Shown: positions 1 through 9,418, counted from the stretch's first letter. The stretch: 64,000 bases of DNA from JADJPG01 sp964491875 (GCA_964491875.1 CAZBIC010000039.1:3302-67301), one strand, 5' to 3'. A program made the numbers and translations. Notes: generated by a model not told the origin, from the sequence alone.

Positions 1-462
1 AGCTTCTGCGGCGGTTGTTCGCTCATCCGCCGCGAAGCCATCGATCAGGTCGGGGCGTTCCCGGAGGATTTCTTCCGCCAGGCCGAGGAGGAGGATCTCG
101 CGATCCGCCTGCTCGACGCCGGCTGGTTCTGCTTTCTGGAGCCACAGTCGATCATGTTCCACGCACCCAGCCCGGTTGGCCGGAATTCGAAGACGTTCCT
201 CTTCTACGGCCTCCGCAACACGAACAAGACCGGCCTGCGCGTCTGGTCCTTTCCATGGTGCGCACTAAGGCCCTTGGTGAACCTCTGGCATTCGTTCCGA
301 TTCATGTTCACCCATCGCTACGCTTCGCTTCCGTTCCTCGTGCTGTTCAATCTAGCCCGCGATCTAGTCTCGCTGCCGGGCCGCCGTTCCCCGGTGTCGG
401 CAAAAACCAACGAACTATTCTTCCGGCTCGGCAAACGCCCCACGGCCATTCGACCGACCTGA
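1..462 (+). CDS. Glycosyltransferase family 2, C-terminal part (runs in from the left edge)
   Basis: The reading frame is open from base 1 to a TGA at 460-462, so the 5' end lies outside the window. The visible 153 residues begin at the end of a GT-A fold: SFCGGCSLIRREAID, then the acidic EEEDL stretch near residue 33 that in GT2 enzymes supplies the catalytic base. A basic, hydrophobic tail that could lie on the membrane follows. Family knowledge: such enzymes move a sugar from a nucleotide donor to a lipid-linked glycan on the cytoplasmic face. It starts a run of polysaccharide genes on the same strand, the next beginning 10 bases later. Donor and acceptor cannot be told from this fragment. 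Confidence 0.8.
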   Translation, partial: SFCGGCSLIRREAIDQVGAFPEDFFRQAEEEDLAIRLLDAGWFCFLEPQSIMFHAPSPVGRNSKTFLFYGLRNTNKTGLRVWSFPWCALRPLVNLWHSFRFMFTHRYASLPFLVLFNLARDLVSLPGRRSPVSAKTNELFFRLGKRPTAIRPT

Positions 463-472
463 ATTAATTTCC

Positions 473-1723
473 ATGTTCGCCGCCATGCCAGCCCCTGTCC
501 GCGTCCTGCCCCACCGTGCGCTGGGGGATCATCCGATCTGCGTGATGGACTACCGCTACTCGGCGTTCTGCTGGACCCGGCTCCAGGCTGCATCACAGGT
601 CGGCCCGGTGTTGGGACTGGAAATGTCGGCGGACACCCGCGCCTACGGCTGGGAAAAGGTCGAACAAAAAGGCGACTTCACTCGCGTGACGTTGTTTCCC
701 GAAGGCGAAGCGGACGACGCGCCCGTGGCCGAAATGCTGGCCCGTCTGAACCGCACGCTTGATGAACATCGCCCGGCCGCCGTGGCCATCGTCGGCTGGG
801 CCTTCAAATGGTCCCTCGGCGCACTCGACTGGTGTCTGCGAAACAAAGTTCCGGCGATCCTCCTGTCCGACAGCACAGCAATCAGCAACGAACGCGTGTG
901 GTACAAGGAACTCATCAAACGCCGGCTCGTGCGGCTCTACTCCTCCGCGATCGTCGCCGGCAGTCCCCAACGCGACTACGTCGCCTCCTTGGGAATGCCT
1001 GAGAGCCGCATCTTTCGCGGCTGGGATATCGTGGATAACGACTACTTCGCCGCCGGCGCCAGCCGTGCCCGCGCCAACATGGCCGAGGTCCGCCACAAAC
1101 GCGGACTGCCCGAAAACTACTTTCTCACCATCAACCGTTTCGTCGAGGTCAAGAACCTCCGCCGCCTGCTGCTGGCCTACCAGCACTACCGCGACACGGC
1201 GGGCCCCACCGCCTGGAAGCTGGTGCTCGCCGGTGACGGCCCGCTCATGCCCGAGCTACTCCAGTGGCGAACGGAACTCAATCTGGCGGACGCCGTGATC
1301 CTGCCGGGACTCAAACAATACCGCGACCTGCCGGACTACTACGGTCCCGCAGGGGCCTTCGTGCTCGCCAGCACCAGCGAAACCTGGGGCCTGGTGGTCA
1401 ACGAAGCGATGGCCTCCGGACTGCCCGTGCTCGTTTCGAACCGCTGCGGTTGCGCTATGGATCTCGTCTCCGAGGGACGCAACGGTTTCCGCTTCGATCC
1501 ACTCGACATCGATCAACTCGCGCAACAGATGGCGCGAATCGCCGGAGCCGAGCTTCGCGTCCGCGAGGCAATGGGCGCAGCCAGCCGCGAAATCATCGCT
1601 CAATGGTCACCGGAAGTCTGGGCCGAAAGCCTGTCGAACGCCTCGCGCCTCGCCTTGTCGCAGCCCAGGCCGTCCGTCGGCGCAATCGATCAACTGCTGC
1701 TTCAAAAACTGATCCATCAATGA
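473..1723 (+). CDS. Glycosyltransferase family 4 (GT-B fold)
   Basis: A 416-residue protein of normal GT4 length. The C-terminal half has the expected donor-binding region: KLVLAGDGPL, then VILPGLKQYRDLPDYYGPA, then TSETWGLVVNEAMASGLPV, which holds the EX7E pair at Glu303 and Glu311. No signal peptide or membrane segment is seen, fitting a cytoplasmic enzyme using a nucleotide sugar with retention of configuration. A second ATG lies four codons in (485). The stop overlaps the next gene's start by 4 bases (ATGA at 1720-1723), which points to translational coupling and a shared operon. The sugar transferred is unknown. Confidence 0.88.
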   Translation: MFAAMPAPVRVLPHRALGDHPICVMDYRYSAFCWTRLQAASQVGPVLGLEMSADTRAYGWEKVEQKGDFTRVTLFPEGEADDAPVAEMLARLNRTLDEHRPAAVAIVGWAFKWSLGALDWCLRNKVPAILLSDSTAISNERVWYKELIKRRLVRLYSSAIVAGSPQRDYVASLGMPESRIFRGWDIVDNDYFAAGASRARANMAEVRHKRGLPENYFLTINRFVEVKNLRRLLLAYQHYRDTAGPTAWKLVLAGDGPLMPELLQWRTELNLADAVILPGLKQYRDLPDYYGPAGAFVLASTSETWGLVVNEAMASGLPVLVSNRCGCAMDLVSEGRNGFRFDPLDIDQLAQQMARIAGAELRVREAMGAASREIIAQWSPEVWAESLSNASRLALSQPRPSVGAIDQLLLQKLIHQ

Positions 1724-2355
1724 ACTGGCTTCGCACATGGCTGCGCAACCATCCGGGCTGGCACCAGGCCGCGCGGACGACCCTTTCGCGCTGGCGTCGC
1801 TGGCGCTATCGCGCACGCCTTGTCCATGCGAGCTGCTACCTCGCCGAAGGCAGCCGCATCAGCCCGGACCTCGTCGCCCATGAGTTCAGCTACATCGGAC
1901 CCGAGTGCATCGTCGGACCGAGGGTCGAACTCGGCGCCTACTCCATGCTCGGGCCGCGCGTGTCCATCGTCGGCGCGGATCACGTCTTCGATCAACCCGG
2001 CGTTCCGATCATCTTCTCCGGTCGCCCCGAATTGAAATCCACTGTCATCGAGCGCGATGCCTGGGTCGGTTGCGGCAGTGTCTTGATGGCTGGCGTGCGA
2101 ATCGGTCGCGGTGCCATCGTCGCCGCCGGCGCTGTTGTCACGAAGGACGTACTTCCATACGAGATCGTGGGTGGCGTTCCGGCACGCAAGATTTCGGACC
2201 GCTTCGACACCGCCGCCGCGCGCGAAACCCACGACCGCATGCTGGTGCAAACACCAGAGCGTCGCACGTTCTGCGCGCCGCTCGAACTGGGTTCCAAGCC
2301 GAACGTTGAAAACTCTCATCTGACCGGTCGCACGGAGGCCACTCTGCAACCATGA
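1720..2355 (+). CDS. Left-handed beta-helix (hexapeptide) O-acetyltransferase
   Basis: A 211-residue protein started at the ATG that overlaps the stop of the upstream glycosyltransferase; the frame is open further upstream, but that stretch overlaps the neighbour. Hexapeptide repeats are visible from about residue 48 (YIGPECIVGPRVELG) to about residue 155 (AIVAAGAVVTKDVLPYEIVGG, ending in GVPARKI), the signature of LbetaH acetyl-CoA transferases. A loop with GADHVFDQPG interrupts the helix, as in other sugar acetyltransferases. It probably decorates a polysaccharide intermediate with acetyl groups. It overlaps the next gene by four bases (2352-2355). Confidence 0.86.
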   Translation: MNWLRTWLRNHPGWHQAARTTLSRWRRWRYRARLVHASCYLAEGSRISPDLVAHEFSYIGPECIVGPRVELGAYSMLGPRVSIVGADHVFDQPGVPIIFSGRPELKSTVIERDAWVGCGSVLMAGVRIGRGAIVAAGAVVTKDVLPYEIVGGVPARKISDRFDTAAARETHDRMLVQTPERRTFCAPLELGSKPNVENSHLTGRTEATLQP

Positions 2356-2945
2356 ACGCTTCCACCACAACTCCAGAAGCGGTGCTGGTGGACGCCTCCA
2401 AGTGCGTCAGCTCGCACTCGCGCTCGAACCAACTCGCGCGGCTGCTCTGGGGCTTCGTCTGGGTCATCTTGTTTCGTCCCTCACCGCGATTCCTCTACGG
2501 TTGGCGACGTTTCCTGCTGCGCCTCTTCGGCGCGCAAGTGGGCCGTGAGGCACACATCTATCCCTCCGTCCGCATCTGGGCTCCGTGGAACCTGTCCATC
2601 GGCGAGTTCAGCGCGCTGGGCCATGCGGTGGATTGTTACTGCGTGGATTGCGTCTCCATCGGCGCACACGTCGGCATCAGCCAGTATTCCTTCCTTTGCA
2701 CCGCCAGCCATGACATCGCGGATCCGCATCTGAAGCTGATTCACGCACCGATTCGCATCGACGAAGCGGCATGGGTCGCTGCGGATGTGTTCGTCGGTCC
2801 CGGCGTTCACATCGGCGCGGGCGCGGTCGTCGGTGCGCGCGCGAGTGTTTTCAAAGATGTCGAACCATGGACGGTCGTCTGCGGCAATCCCGCACGCTTT
2901 CTGAAGAAGCGCGAAATCAACTCCAACACCAACGAGCGTTCCTGA
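2352..2945 (+). CDS. WcaF-like putative polysaccharide acetyltransferase
   Basis: A 197-residue LbetaH protein. The N-terminus has a short hydrophobic, basic segment (WGFVWVILFRPSPRFLYGWR) and then hexapeptide turns such as RIWAPWNLSIG. A middle SQYSFLCTASHDIADPH supplies the conserved catalytic-type His, and the protein ends in the typical CGNPARFLKKR. This layout matches the WcaF group of colanic-acid-type acetyltransferases. It is the second acetyltransferase in a row, so the glycan is probably acetylated at more than one position. Its ATG overlaps the previous stop, indicating coupling. Specific substrate unknown. Confidence 0.85.
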   Translation: MNASTTTPEAVLVDASKCVSSHSRSNQLARLLWGFVWVILFRPSPRFLYGWRRFLLRLFGAQVGREAHIYPSVRIWAPWNLSIGEFSALGHAVDCYCVDCVSIGAHVGISQYSFLCTASHDIADPHLKLIHAPIRIDEAAWVAADVFVGPGVHIGAGAVVGARASVFKDVEPWTVVCGNPARFLKKREINSNTNERS

Positions 2946-2951
2946 GATTTT

Positions 2952-3872
2952 ATGCACCTGCCACCTCCACTCCAGAAAGCCTCCGAATGGCTCCGTCACC
3001 AACCCACGCTCGGCCGCTGGGCGTTGAAGTGCGTGCCCGATGTTCGCGTGAGAATGCTCATCGAACCGATCGGCGACTTCAACATCCGCCTCCGGCGCAA
3101 CCGCAGCTTCTGGCTCCGGCATCCGCTCACGCACGAGCTCTTCCCGCTCGGCGCACTGCAGCGCATGGTGAAGCCCGGATCCGTAGTTTACGACGTGGGC
3201 GCAAACATCGGTCTCTACGCGCGCTTCATGCTGCAACAGTTCGGCGCGCGCTGCGTCGTCTGTTTCGAGCCGATGACCGAGAACCGTGCAATGCTCGAGG
3301 ACAACATCCGCGCCGGCGCTTGCGAGCAGCAGGTGCAGATCATGCCGTGGGCGTTGTGCGACAAGGACGGCGAGGAGGAACTGCAGGTCGATGACATGAT
3401 GTCCGGTTCCGCCGTGCTGGATCGCGTCACCGGGGGCACCGCCGCCAACGGCCGCAAGCAATACGGCATGGAGGCGTTGACGGAGAAAGTTTCCGTCGCG
3501 CGACTGGATCAGCTCGTCGCCTCGCACCGCCTGCCGCCGCCGAATGTGATCAAGGTGGACATCGAAGGCGCTGAAGGATTGATGCTCGCCGGCGCCCGCG
3601 AAACGCTCCGCCAGCACCAGCCGGATCTGATGGTCGAACTGCACGGCGCTGCTGTGGCAGGCAGCGTCTTCAAGACGCTTACCGATTTGGGCTACTCATG
3701 CTTCGGCGAGCTGGGTGAAGGCGCCGGCCGCCATTACCGCCGCGTCACCCAACGCGATATCGATTCGTTGAAGGACTACTACGATCTGCACTTCATCGTC
3801 GCGTCCACGGACGCCAAGAAGCTCGAGCAGCCGATTCAACCCTACGCGGAGCCCCGCGCCGTTTCGTTCTGA
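2952..3872 (+). CDS. FkbM family SAM-dependent methyltransferase
   Basis: A 306-residue protein. The SAM-binding motif I is clear near residue 80 (VVYDVGANIGLYARF), followed by the acidic strand-2 residue in VVCFEPMTENRAMLEDN. The FkbM hallmark NVIKVDIEGAEGLMLAGA lies near residue 197. In polysaccharide clusters such enzymes usually O-methylate a sugar hydroxyl; the target here is inferred only from the neighbours. It starts 6 bases after the WcaF-like gene, and the next gene starts 2 bases after its stop, so it sits inside the same operon. Confidence 0.88.
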   Translation: MHLPPPLQKASEWLRHQPTLGRWALKCVPDVRVRMLIEPIGDFNIRLRRNRSFWLRHPLTHELFPLGALQRMVKPGSVVYDVGANIGLYARFMLQQFGARCVVCFEPMTENRAMLEDNIRAGACEQQVQIMPWALCDKDGEEELQVDDMMSGSAVLDRVTGGTAANGRKQYGMEALTEKVSVARLDQLVASHRLPPPNVIKVDIEGAEGLMLAGARETLRQHQPDLMVELHGAAVAGSVFKTLTDLGYSCFGELGEGAGRHYRRVTQRDIDSLKDYYDLHFIVASTDAKKLEQPIQPYAEPRAVSF

Positions 3873-3874
3873 AC

Positions 3875-4702
3875 ATGATCTCGGTCCTGATTCTCACACT
3901 GAACGAGGAAGAGAACCTTCCCGCCTGCCTGGAGGCGGTGAAGTGGAGCGACGACATTGTCGTTTTCGACTCCTTCAGCACGGATCGCACGGTCGAGATC
4001 GCTCGCGCCGCTGGCGCTCGCGTGATTCAACGCCGTTTCGACAACGAACGGGATCATCGCGCCGCCGCGCTGCAAGCCGGGTTCAAGCACGGATGGGTTT
4101 ACAACCCCGACGCTGACGAAATCACCACGCCGGAGTTGCGCGACGAAATGCTTCGAGTCGTGAACGACACGTCGCGAAAGGAAGTCGCCTATCGCGTCCG
4201 CTTCAAGAACATGTTCATGGGCCGGTGGCTCCGTCACAGCAGTCTTTATCCGACATGGGTGATGCGGCTGTTCCGCCCGGAGAAACTTTCCTTCGAACGC
4301 ACGATCAACCTCCGCTACGTCGCCGACGGCCCCGAAGGCCGGCTCGAAAGCCACTTCGAGCATCACAGCTTCAACAAGGGGCTGAACGCATGGTTCGAAA
4401 AACACAACCGCTACTCGTGGCACGAAGCGGAGGAGAGTTTGAAATCGCTTTCGCGCGGCAGCTTCATTTGGTGCGACCTATTCGCCGCCGAACCCGCCAC
4501 CCGCCGCCGCGCGCTGAAAGAACTGAGCTTCCGGCTACCGTGCCGGCCAATGTTGCGATTCCTATACATGTTTATATGGAAACGCGGCTTTCTCGACGGT
4601 TGGGCCGGATTCACCTATTGCCGGCTGCTGACCATCTACGAATACATGATCGTTTTGAAGATGCGCGAACTGCGCCTGCGCGAACAAGGAGCCACGATTT
4701 GA
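3875..4702 (+). CDS. Glycosyltransferase family 2 (WaaE/KdtX-like)
   Basis: A 275-residue protein opening with the GT-A nucleotide-binding start ISVLILTLNEEENLP and continuing with DDIVVFDSFSTDRTVEIA. The DAD motif (Asp79, Asp81; NPDADEIT) should bind the metal and nucleotide sugar. The short length and the C-terminal Arg-rich amphipathic segment with RFLYMFIWKRGFLDGWAGF resemble the WaaE/KdtX group, which adds hexoses to lipid A-core or related acceptors; the exact role here is inferred. Its stop TGA at 4700-4702 overlaps the TTG start of the next gene. Confidence 0.85.
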   Translation: MISVLILTLNEEENLPACLEAVKWSDDIVVFDSFSTDRTVEIARAAGARVIQRRFDNERDHRAAALQAGFKHGWVYNPDADEITTPELRDEMLRVVNDTSRKEVAYRVRFKNMFMGRWLRHSSLYPTWVMRLFRPEKLSFERTINLRYVADGPEGRLESHFEHHSFNKGLNAWFEKHNRYSWHEAEESLKSLSRGSFIWCDLFAAEPATRRRALKELSFRLPCRPMLRFLYMFIWKRGFLDGWAGFTYCRLLTIYEYMIVLKMRELRLREQGATI

Positions 4703-5982
4703 AAACGCCGCCGTCCATCCTCTTTCTGAACCGCGTTTATCCGCCGGCTGACGGAGCGACCGGACAATTGCTGGCCGAGCTCGCTCCAGCCCTCGTCCAG
4801 CGCGGCCACCACGTCACGGTGGTAACTGCGGAGTCTGGCGCTGGAGGAAAGCCCGGCGAGCACGTCAATGGCGTGCAGGTCGAACGCGTCCACGGACTGC
4901 CGTTCACCCGAGCCAGCCATTGGCGGCGGGCGTTGAGTTACCTCAGCCTCTATCCTGCCCTGCTCTGGCGCGCATTGCGGCTGCCTCGTGCCGACGTGGT
5001 GGTTACCCTCACCGATCCGCCACTGCTTCTGTTGCTCGGCGTACTGATCAAGACAGTCAAAGGCTCCCGCCACATTCATTGGGCGCAGGATCTTTATCCG
5101 GAACTCGCGGAAGAAATGAAGGTGCTGCCACAAGGCGGAGTCGTCGCGCGCACGCTGCGATGGTTGTCGACTGGAGGACTCCGCCACGCGGACCGCGTGA
5201 TCGCGGTGGGACGTTGCATGAAAGCCCGAATCATCGCGCGCGGGATCAAGCCGACCGCCGTCCAGATCATCCCGAACTGGGGTCACAGTGCCGAAGCAAC
5301 AGGTGGGTCGCGCGTCGCCAATCCATTTCGAGTCGAGCACGAACTCGGCGGGCGATTCGTCGTGATGTATTCAGGCAACCTCGGGTTGGCCCATCCATTC
5401 GAGGCGATACTGGATGTCGCGGAACGATTGAGAGAAAGCCATCCGACCGCACTATTTCTTTTCGTCGGGAGCGGACCGCGCCTGCCCTGGGTGCAGGAGC
5501 AGGCCCTCAAGCGCAGCCTGCACAACGTCCGCTTTCTCCCGTTTCAACCGAAGGAGAAGCTGGCACACAGTCTCGCCGCGGCGGACATTCATCTCGCGTC
5601 GATGCAACACGAGCTGTGCGGACTGGTCGTGCCCAGCAAGGTTTATGGCGTGATGGCCGCCGGTCGCCCCTGCGTGTTCCTCGGCCCCGAGGAGAGTGAG
5701 GCCGCACAGTTCATTCTGCAGCACGGCTGCGGAAGCGTCCTCACCAAGGCGACAGGCGCACGACTCGCCTCGTGTCTCGCCCAATGGATGGGCGACGAAT
5801 CATTGCTTCGCGAGACGCGGGAACGGGTCGAAGCCGTCGCGGAACGAGTCAGCTTAAGGGCCGCGGTTCGCGCCTTCAGCCATTCGATTCAGGAAATTGG
5901 CGGGTCCAGTTCAATCCCGGCCCGCCTCGAGGCGAGCGAACCCCACAGTCCGATCACTTCGACTATGACGACATCCTCATGA
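4699..5982 (+). CDS. Glycosyltransferase family 4, WcaI/WbuB-like
   Basis: A 427-residue GT4 enzyme. The TTG at 4699 is chosen as start because it overlaps the preceding TGA (TTGA), matching the coupling style of this operon, and because it places LFLNRVYPPADGATGQLL directly at the N-terminus, as in WcaI/WbuB proteins. The open frame extends upstream but there only shadows the neighbour. The donor-domain segments VVMYSGNLG, LFLFVGSG and VPSKVYGVMAAGRPCVFLG are present, in place of the canonical EX7E region. It probably adds one sugar to an undecaprenyl-linked repeat unit. Confidence 0.85.
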   Translation: MKTPPSILFLNRVYPPADGATGQLLAELAPALVQRGHHVTVVTAESGAGGKPGEHVNGVQVERVHGLPFTRASHWRRALSYLSLYPALLWRALRLPRADVVVTLTDPPLLLLLGVLIKTVKGSRHIHWAQDLYPELAEEMKVLPQGGVVARTLRWLSTGGLRHADRVIAVGRCMKARIIARGIKPTAVQIIPNWGHSAEATGGSRVANPFRVEHELGGRFVVMYSGNLGLAHPFEAILDVAERLRESHPTALFLFVGSGPRLPWVQEQALKRSLHNVRFLPFQPKEKLAHSLAAADIHLASMQHELCGLVVPSKVYGVMAAGRPCVFLGPEESEAAQFILQHGCGSVLTKATGARLASCLAQWMGDESLLRETRERVEAVAERVSLRAAVRAFSHSIQEIGGSSSIPARLEASEPHSPITSTMTTSS

Positions 5983-6047
5983 ACCAAAACTGCGTTCCGT
6001 ACTCATCCCATCTCAACCCAGCGTTCGCTCCGCCGATGGAGTGACGT

Positions 6048-7568
6048 ATGCAATACGGGTCGATGCTCATTTGTGGTGTTTCCGGGTTCATCGTTGCGTG
6101 GTCGATGATTCCCGTCCTGCAACGCTACGCCCTGCGCCGGAGCGCCGCGCCGCCGGAACGGGATTTTCACCACACGCACACCACCCAAATCTCGAGGCTG
6201 GGGGGCGTGGCAATCGCGTGCGGTTTTCTCGGAGTCACCTTACTTACAATCATCATCACACAAGCCATCGCCCCGCATCGCTCGATCCCGTGGAGCATGC
6301 TCGCGGGCGCGTTCGCTGCGTTCGCCATAGGACTTCGTGATGACGTCAAACCACTCGGTGCGAAATTCAAACTCGCCGCCCAGATCCTCATCGCGGCGGC
6401 GGTCTACTTCGGCGGAGTTCAGATTCAACAGCTGAAGAATCCCATCACCGGCGCTGTGTATGACCTCGGCGCGTGGGGATTCGTCGCCACGGTTTTCTGG
6501 CTCGTAACGCTCACCAATCTTATCAATCTCATCGACGGCATCGACGGTCTCGCCGGCGGCATCTCATTGATGTTGATGTGCCTCCTCGCCTCCTTCGGGT
6601 TTTCCGCGGATCCATTCTCGTTGTTGCTCGCCGTCGGTACCGCTGGCGCGATCATTGGTTTCCTTTGCTACAACTTTCCCCCGGCCAAGATCTACATGGG
6701 CGACGGTGGCGCCTACTTCCTCGGCTTCCTGATTGGAGCGATGACGATTCTGAATTCGCACAAAGGCACCGTGGCGGCAGCGTTGATCGCGCCCATCTTC
6801 GCTCTCGCGCTTCCGATCGCCGATGTATCATTGGCCATTCTTCGACGCGGACTGAAAGGTCTTCCCATCTTCCGGCCTGATCGAAAACACATCCACCACC
6901 GCCTGGTGGACTTCGGGTTCAGCCGACGCGGCGCAGTGCTGGCGCTCTACGGACTGTCACTCGCCTTCCTGCTGCTGGCCTTCGTCGTGTTCTGGTCCCG
7001 GGGCCAGCTTGCGCCCATCCTGTTTGGGGCAATGTTCCTAATCTTCTTTATCTCCGCCCGGTGGTCAGGGCTGCTGAAGGATTGGTACGCGGTCGGACGC
7101 GACTTAGGCATGTCCCTGCGGATTCGGAAAGAGAGCCGTTACGCGCTGACGCTCTTGCAATGGCTGGAGATGGAGGCCGAGCGCTGTGAATCGTTGCAGG
7201 AGCTATGGACGACGTACCTGTTCGTCACGCGCAAACTAGGCCTCTCCCAAGTGAAGCTCATCCTCGACAGCGGTCGCACTGTGAGCCGCGATCAGGCGAT
7301 TCATCGCCAGTCGAACGATTTTCATCGAAACCGGCACGAGATGCCATTGGCGAACATCAAGGCGATCGAGTTCGCCAGCCAGTCCTCCTCCATGCCGCCA
7401 CAAGTTTTCGAGCACATCACGGAACTGGCAGCCGAAGGTTGGATGAAAGCCGTGCGGCGATGGCAGTCCGTGAACCAGGTTCCAGTCGTGTTCGAGCCGG
7501 CTATTCCGACGGAAAGCGAAACAAACTTTTTCTCCCGAGGCCGGGCGCTGATTTCGAATGTGGCCTGA
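6048..7568 (+). CDS. WecA/TagO-like undecaprenyl-phosphate sugar-1-phosphate transferase with a C-terminal extension
   Basis: A 506-residue integral membrane protein of the MraY/WecA family, which starts lipid-linked glycan synthesis by moving a sugar-1-phosphate (often GlcNAc-1-P) from UDP-sugar to undecaprenyl phosphate. Family motifs are all visible: HTTQISRLGGVA near residue 45, GLRDDVKPLG near 97, NLINLIDGIDGLAGG near 155, YMGDGGAYFLGF near 216, and the cytoplasmic RPDRKHIHHRL near 275. WecA proteins are usually about 330-370 residues; here about 160 extra soluble residues follow the last membrane segment (from about 345). A GGAG ribosome site sits 6 bases before the ATG. Confidence 0.92.
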   Translation: MQYGSMLICGVSGFIVAWSMIPVLQRYALRRSAAPPERDFHHTHTTQISRLGGVAIACGFLGVTLLTIIITQAIAPHRSIPWSMLAGAFAAFAIGLRDDVKPLGAKFKLAAQILIAAAVYFGGVQIQQLKNPITGAVYDLGAWGFVATVFWLVTLTNLINLIDGIDGLAGGISLMLMCLLASFGFSADPFSLLLAVGTAGAIIGFLCYNFPPAKIYMGDGGAYFLGFLIGAMTILNSHKGTVAAALIAPIFALALPIADVSLAILRRGLKGLPIFRPDRKHIHHRLVDFGFSRRGAVLALYGLSLAFLLLAFVVFWSRGQLAPILFGAMFLIFFISARWSGLLKDWYAVGRDLGMSLRIRKESRYALTLLQWLEMEAERCESLQELWTTYLFVTRKLGLSQVKLILDSGRTVSRDQAIHRQSNDFHRNRHEMPLANIKAIEFASQSSSMPPQVFEHITELAAEGWMKAVRRWQSVNQVPVVFEPAIPTESETNFFSRGRALISNVA

Positions 7569-7613
7569 GGAATCTCCGAACACAAAGACGACGCGGACGA
7601 TCAACAAGCAACT

Positions 7614-9035
7614 ATGGACCAGTGGATCATCAATGCGCCAAGATGGTTGTTGCTGGCGGCCCTTATTTACGCGCCGTGGGCCTACGGGTCCACCCGGCCT
7701 TGGACCGTCACCGGGCTGAACTGGATTCTCGGCACCACCATCGGACTGTGGCTGATCAGCCACCTTTTCCAGCAACGATGGCCCAAGGTTAACCGCGTTC
7801 AACTGCTCGCCACGGCCTTCCTCATTGGACTGGCGTGGTTCATGGTGTTCAACGCGCGATACGAGTATGATCAAAGCTCGCTCGAGTTTCTGGCCCGCAG
7901 CCAGGCGTTCGCGTTTGCACCAGGGAGCCTTGACCGCGATCTGTCGTTCGACTCAGCGATCCGATGCACGCTGATGTTGATGGTCGGCCTGGTGGCATTC
8001 GAAGTGGCGGAATCCTCCCGGTGGCGCAAGCGAATACTCGGCACCATGATTCTCGTCGGGTGCTCAATCGTTGGACTAGGACTCGCGCAACGGTTCACCG
8101 GCGCAACAGGAATCTTCTGGGCTCACGAGGACTTGGGACCGAACTTCTTCGCGACCTTCCGCAATCACACCAACGCGGGGGCATTCCTAAATTTGATCTG
8201 GCCGCTTGCCGTTGGCTTTGCCGTCCGGGAAAAATTGGCGACCGGGCTCACCTGGCGATTCGTAGTCTGGACGGCGCTTGCCGTCATTTGCCTCACAGGC
8301 GTAATGGTCAACACCTCCCGCGCCGCCAACTCCCTGGCTGCCGGCCTACTTCTTGTCACCGGCATCTGGCTCATCTGGCAGGCAGTTAAAGGGCGGTTTG
8401 GAGACATTTCACCGGCATCGATCGCGGCCGCTACCGTGCTCCTTGTCATTGTGATTGGCACGCTGTCATTCATGTCGTGATTGGACTCCAACTTGGGCCT
8501 ATGGCGGCAGTTCGACAAACAACTCACCGAGGACAATTCCCGATTACTTGCCGCACGCGCCTGCCTGAAGATGATTCCCGAGTCGGGTTGGTGGGGGTTT
8601 GGTCCGGGAACTTTTGAATCCGCCTTCCCATACTTCACCGCCGAGTTTGGGAATCAGCTTCGAGGCCGTTGGATATTCGCACATCAAGACTACCTGCAGA
8701 CCCTCATTGAGTGGGGCTACGTAGGCGGGGCGATGTGGGCAATTGCTATCTTTGGCGGAATAATTCGCTCGGTGGTCCGGGGCTTTCGTTACCGCAGACG
8801 GCTTTCAACCCAAACTCGCATCACTCATTTCGCGCTGCTTATCAGTGCGAGTGGTGTCCTTCTCCACGCCTTGGTGGATTTCCCTCTGCAGATCGCCTCG
8901 ATTCAACTCTACGTCATCGTCCTTATTGGCATGCTTTGGTCTTCACATCATTGGATTCAATCCGCGCATCAGCAGAATCGAGCCAGACCACAGCGGCGAG
9001 AGGCTCAAGTCGAGTCGCTCAATTACGCTGCTTAG
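7614..9035 (+). pseudogene. O-antigen ligase/polymerase (Wzy_C type) interrupted by an in-frame TGA at 8478-8480
   Basis: One frame runs 7614-9035 and would encode 473 residues but for a single TGA codon at 8478-8480. The first 288 residues contain hydrophobic segments and the Wzy_C-type FRNHTNAGAFLNLIWPLA motif. The part after the stop carries the expected continuation: DNSRLLAARACLKMIPESG, the conserved WWGFGPGTFE, HQDYLQTLIEWGYVG, and more membrane segments. Both halves are needed for one ligase or polymerase, and their order and frame are intact. TGA to TGG (Trp) would restore it. A TTG directly after the stop (8481) could restart translation, but no ribosome site is evident. Either a nonsense mutation or a sequence error; enzyme family clear, activity doubtful. 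Confidence 0.8.
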
Positions 9036-9138
9036 CAAAACGCGGCACCACCAGCATTTGGCAAAAGATTGAGAATTCTGGTGTTTCAGCTTGCGTCCTC
9101 ATCGATGATCCAATAGTTAAATCCCTACGATTTTGCGT

Positions 9139-9214
9139 GGGGTCGTAGCTCAGTTGGTAGAGCGTCTCGTTCGCAATGAGAAGGTCGCAGGTTCGATCCC
9201 TGTCGGCTCCACCA
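9139..9214 (+). tRNA. tRNA-Ala (anticodon CGC), CCA encoded
   Basis: A 76-base cloverleaf. The acceptor stem GGGGTCG pairs with CGGCTCC (two G-T wobbles). The D arm is GCTC-AGTTGGTA-GAGC. The anticodon stem is TCTCG/TGAGA around the loop TTCGCAA, giving anticodon CGC for the Ala codon GCG. The T arm is GCAGG-TTCGATC-CCTGT. The discriminator is A at 9211 and CCA is encoded at 9212-9214. A weak 6-bp hairpin at 9223-9241 follows and could help end transcription. No integrase or repeated tRNA end was seen nearby. Confidence 0.96.
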
Positions 9215-9418
9215 TTTCGCAAAATCCCTCCCTGCGGGATTCTTCCGGGTGTTTTCATCGAATTTCAATCTCAGTCCCTCATCGCGTTACGGGGAAATAC
9301 GCAGCCTTTGAGCGTCTTCCACAGGCTGAATCGCTTGTCTTGGCGGGAGACTGATTCTTAACTGCTGGAGTCATACATTCAGAAACAAAAACAGAACCAA
9401 CTCATCAAGGCACACACT

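Noticed and set aside
8478..8480. TGA in the ligase gene as a selenocysteine codon
   Set aside because: No selenocysteine insertion hairpin is evident after it, the position is not a redox motif, and the family has no known selenoprotein members. Nonsense mutation or error is simpler.
9139..9214. tRNA-Ala as an integration site of a mobile island
   Set aside because: No integrase gene, no second copy of the tRNA 3' end and no border repeats were seen on either side.
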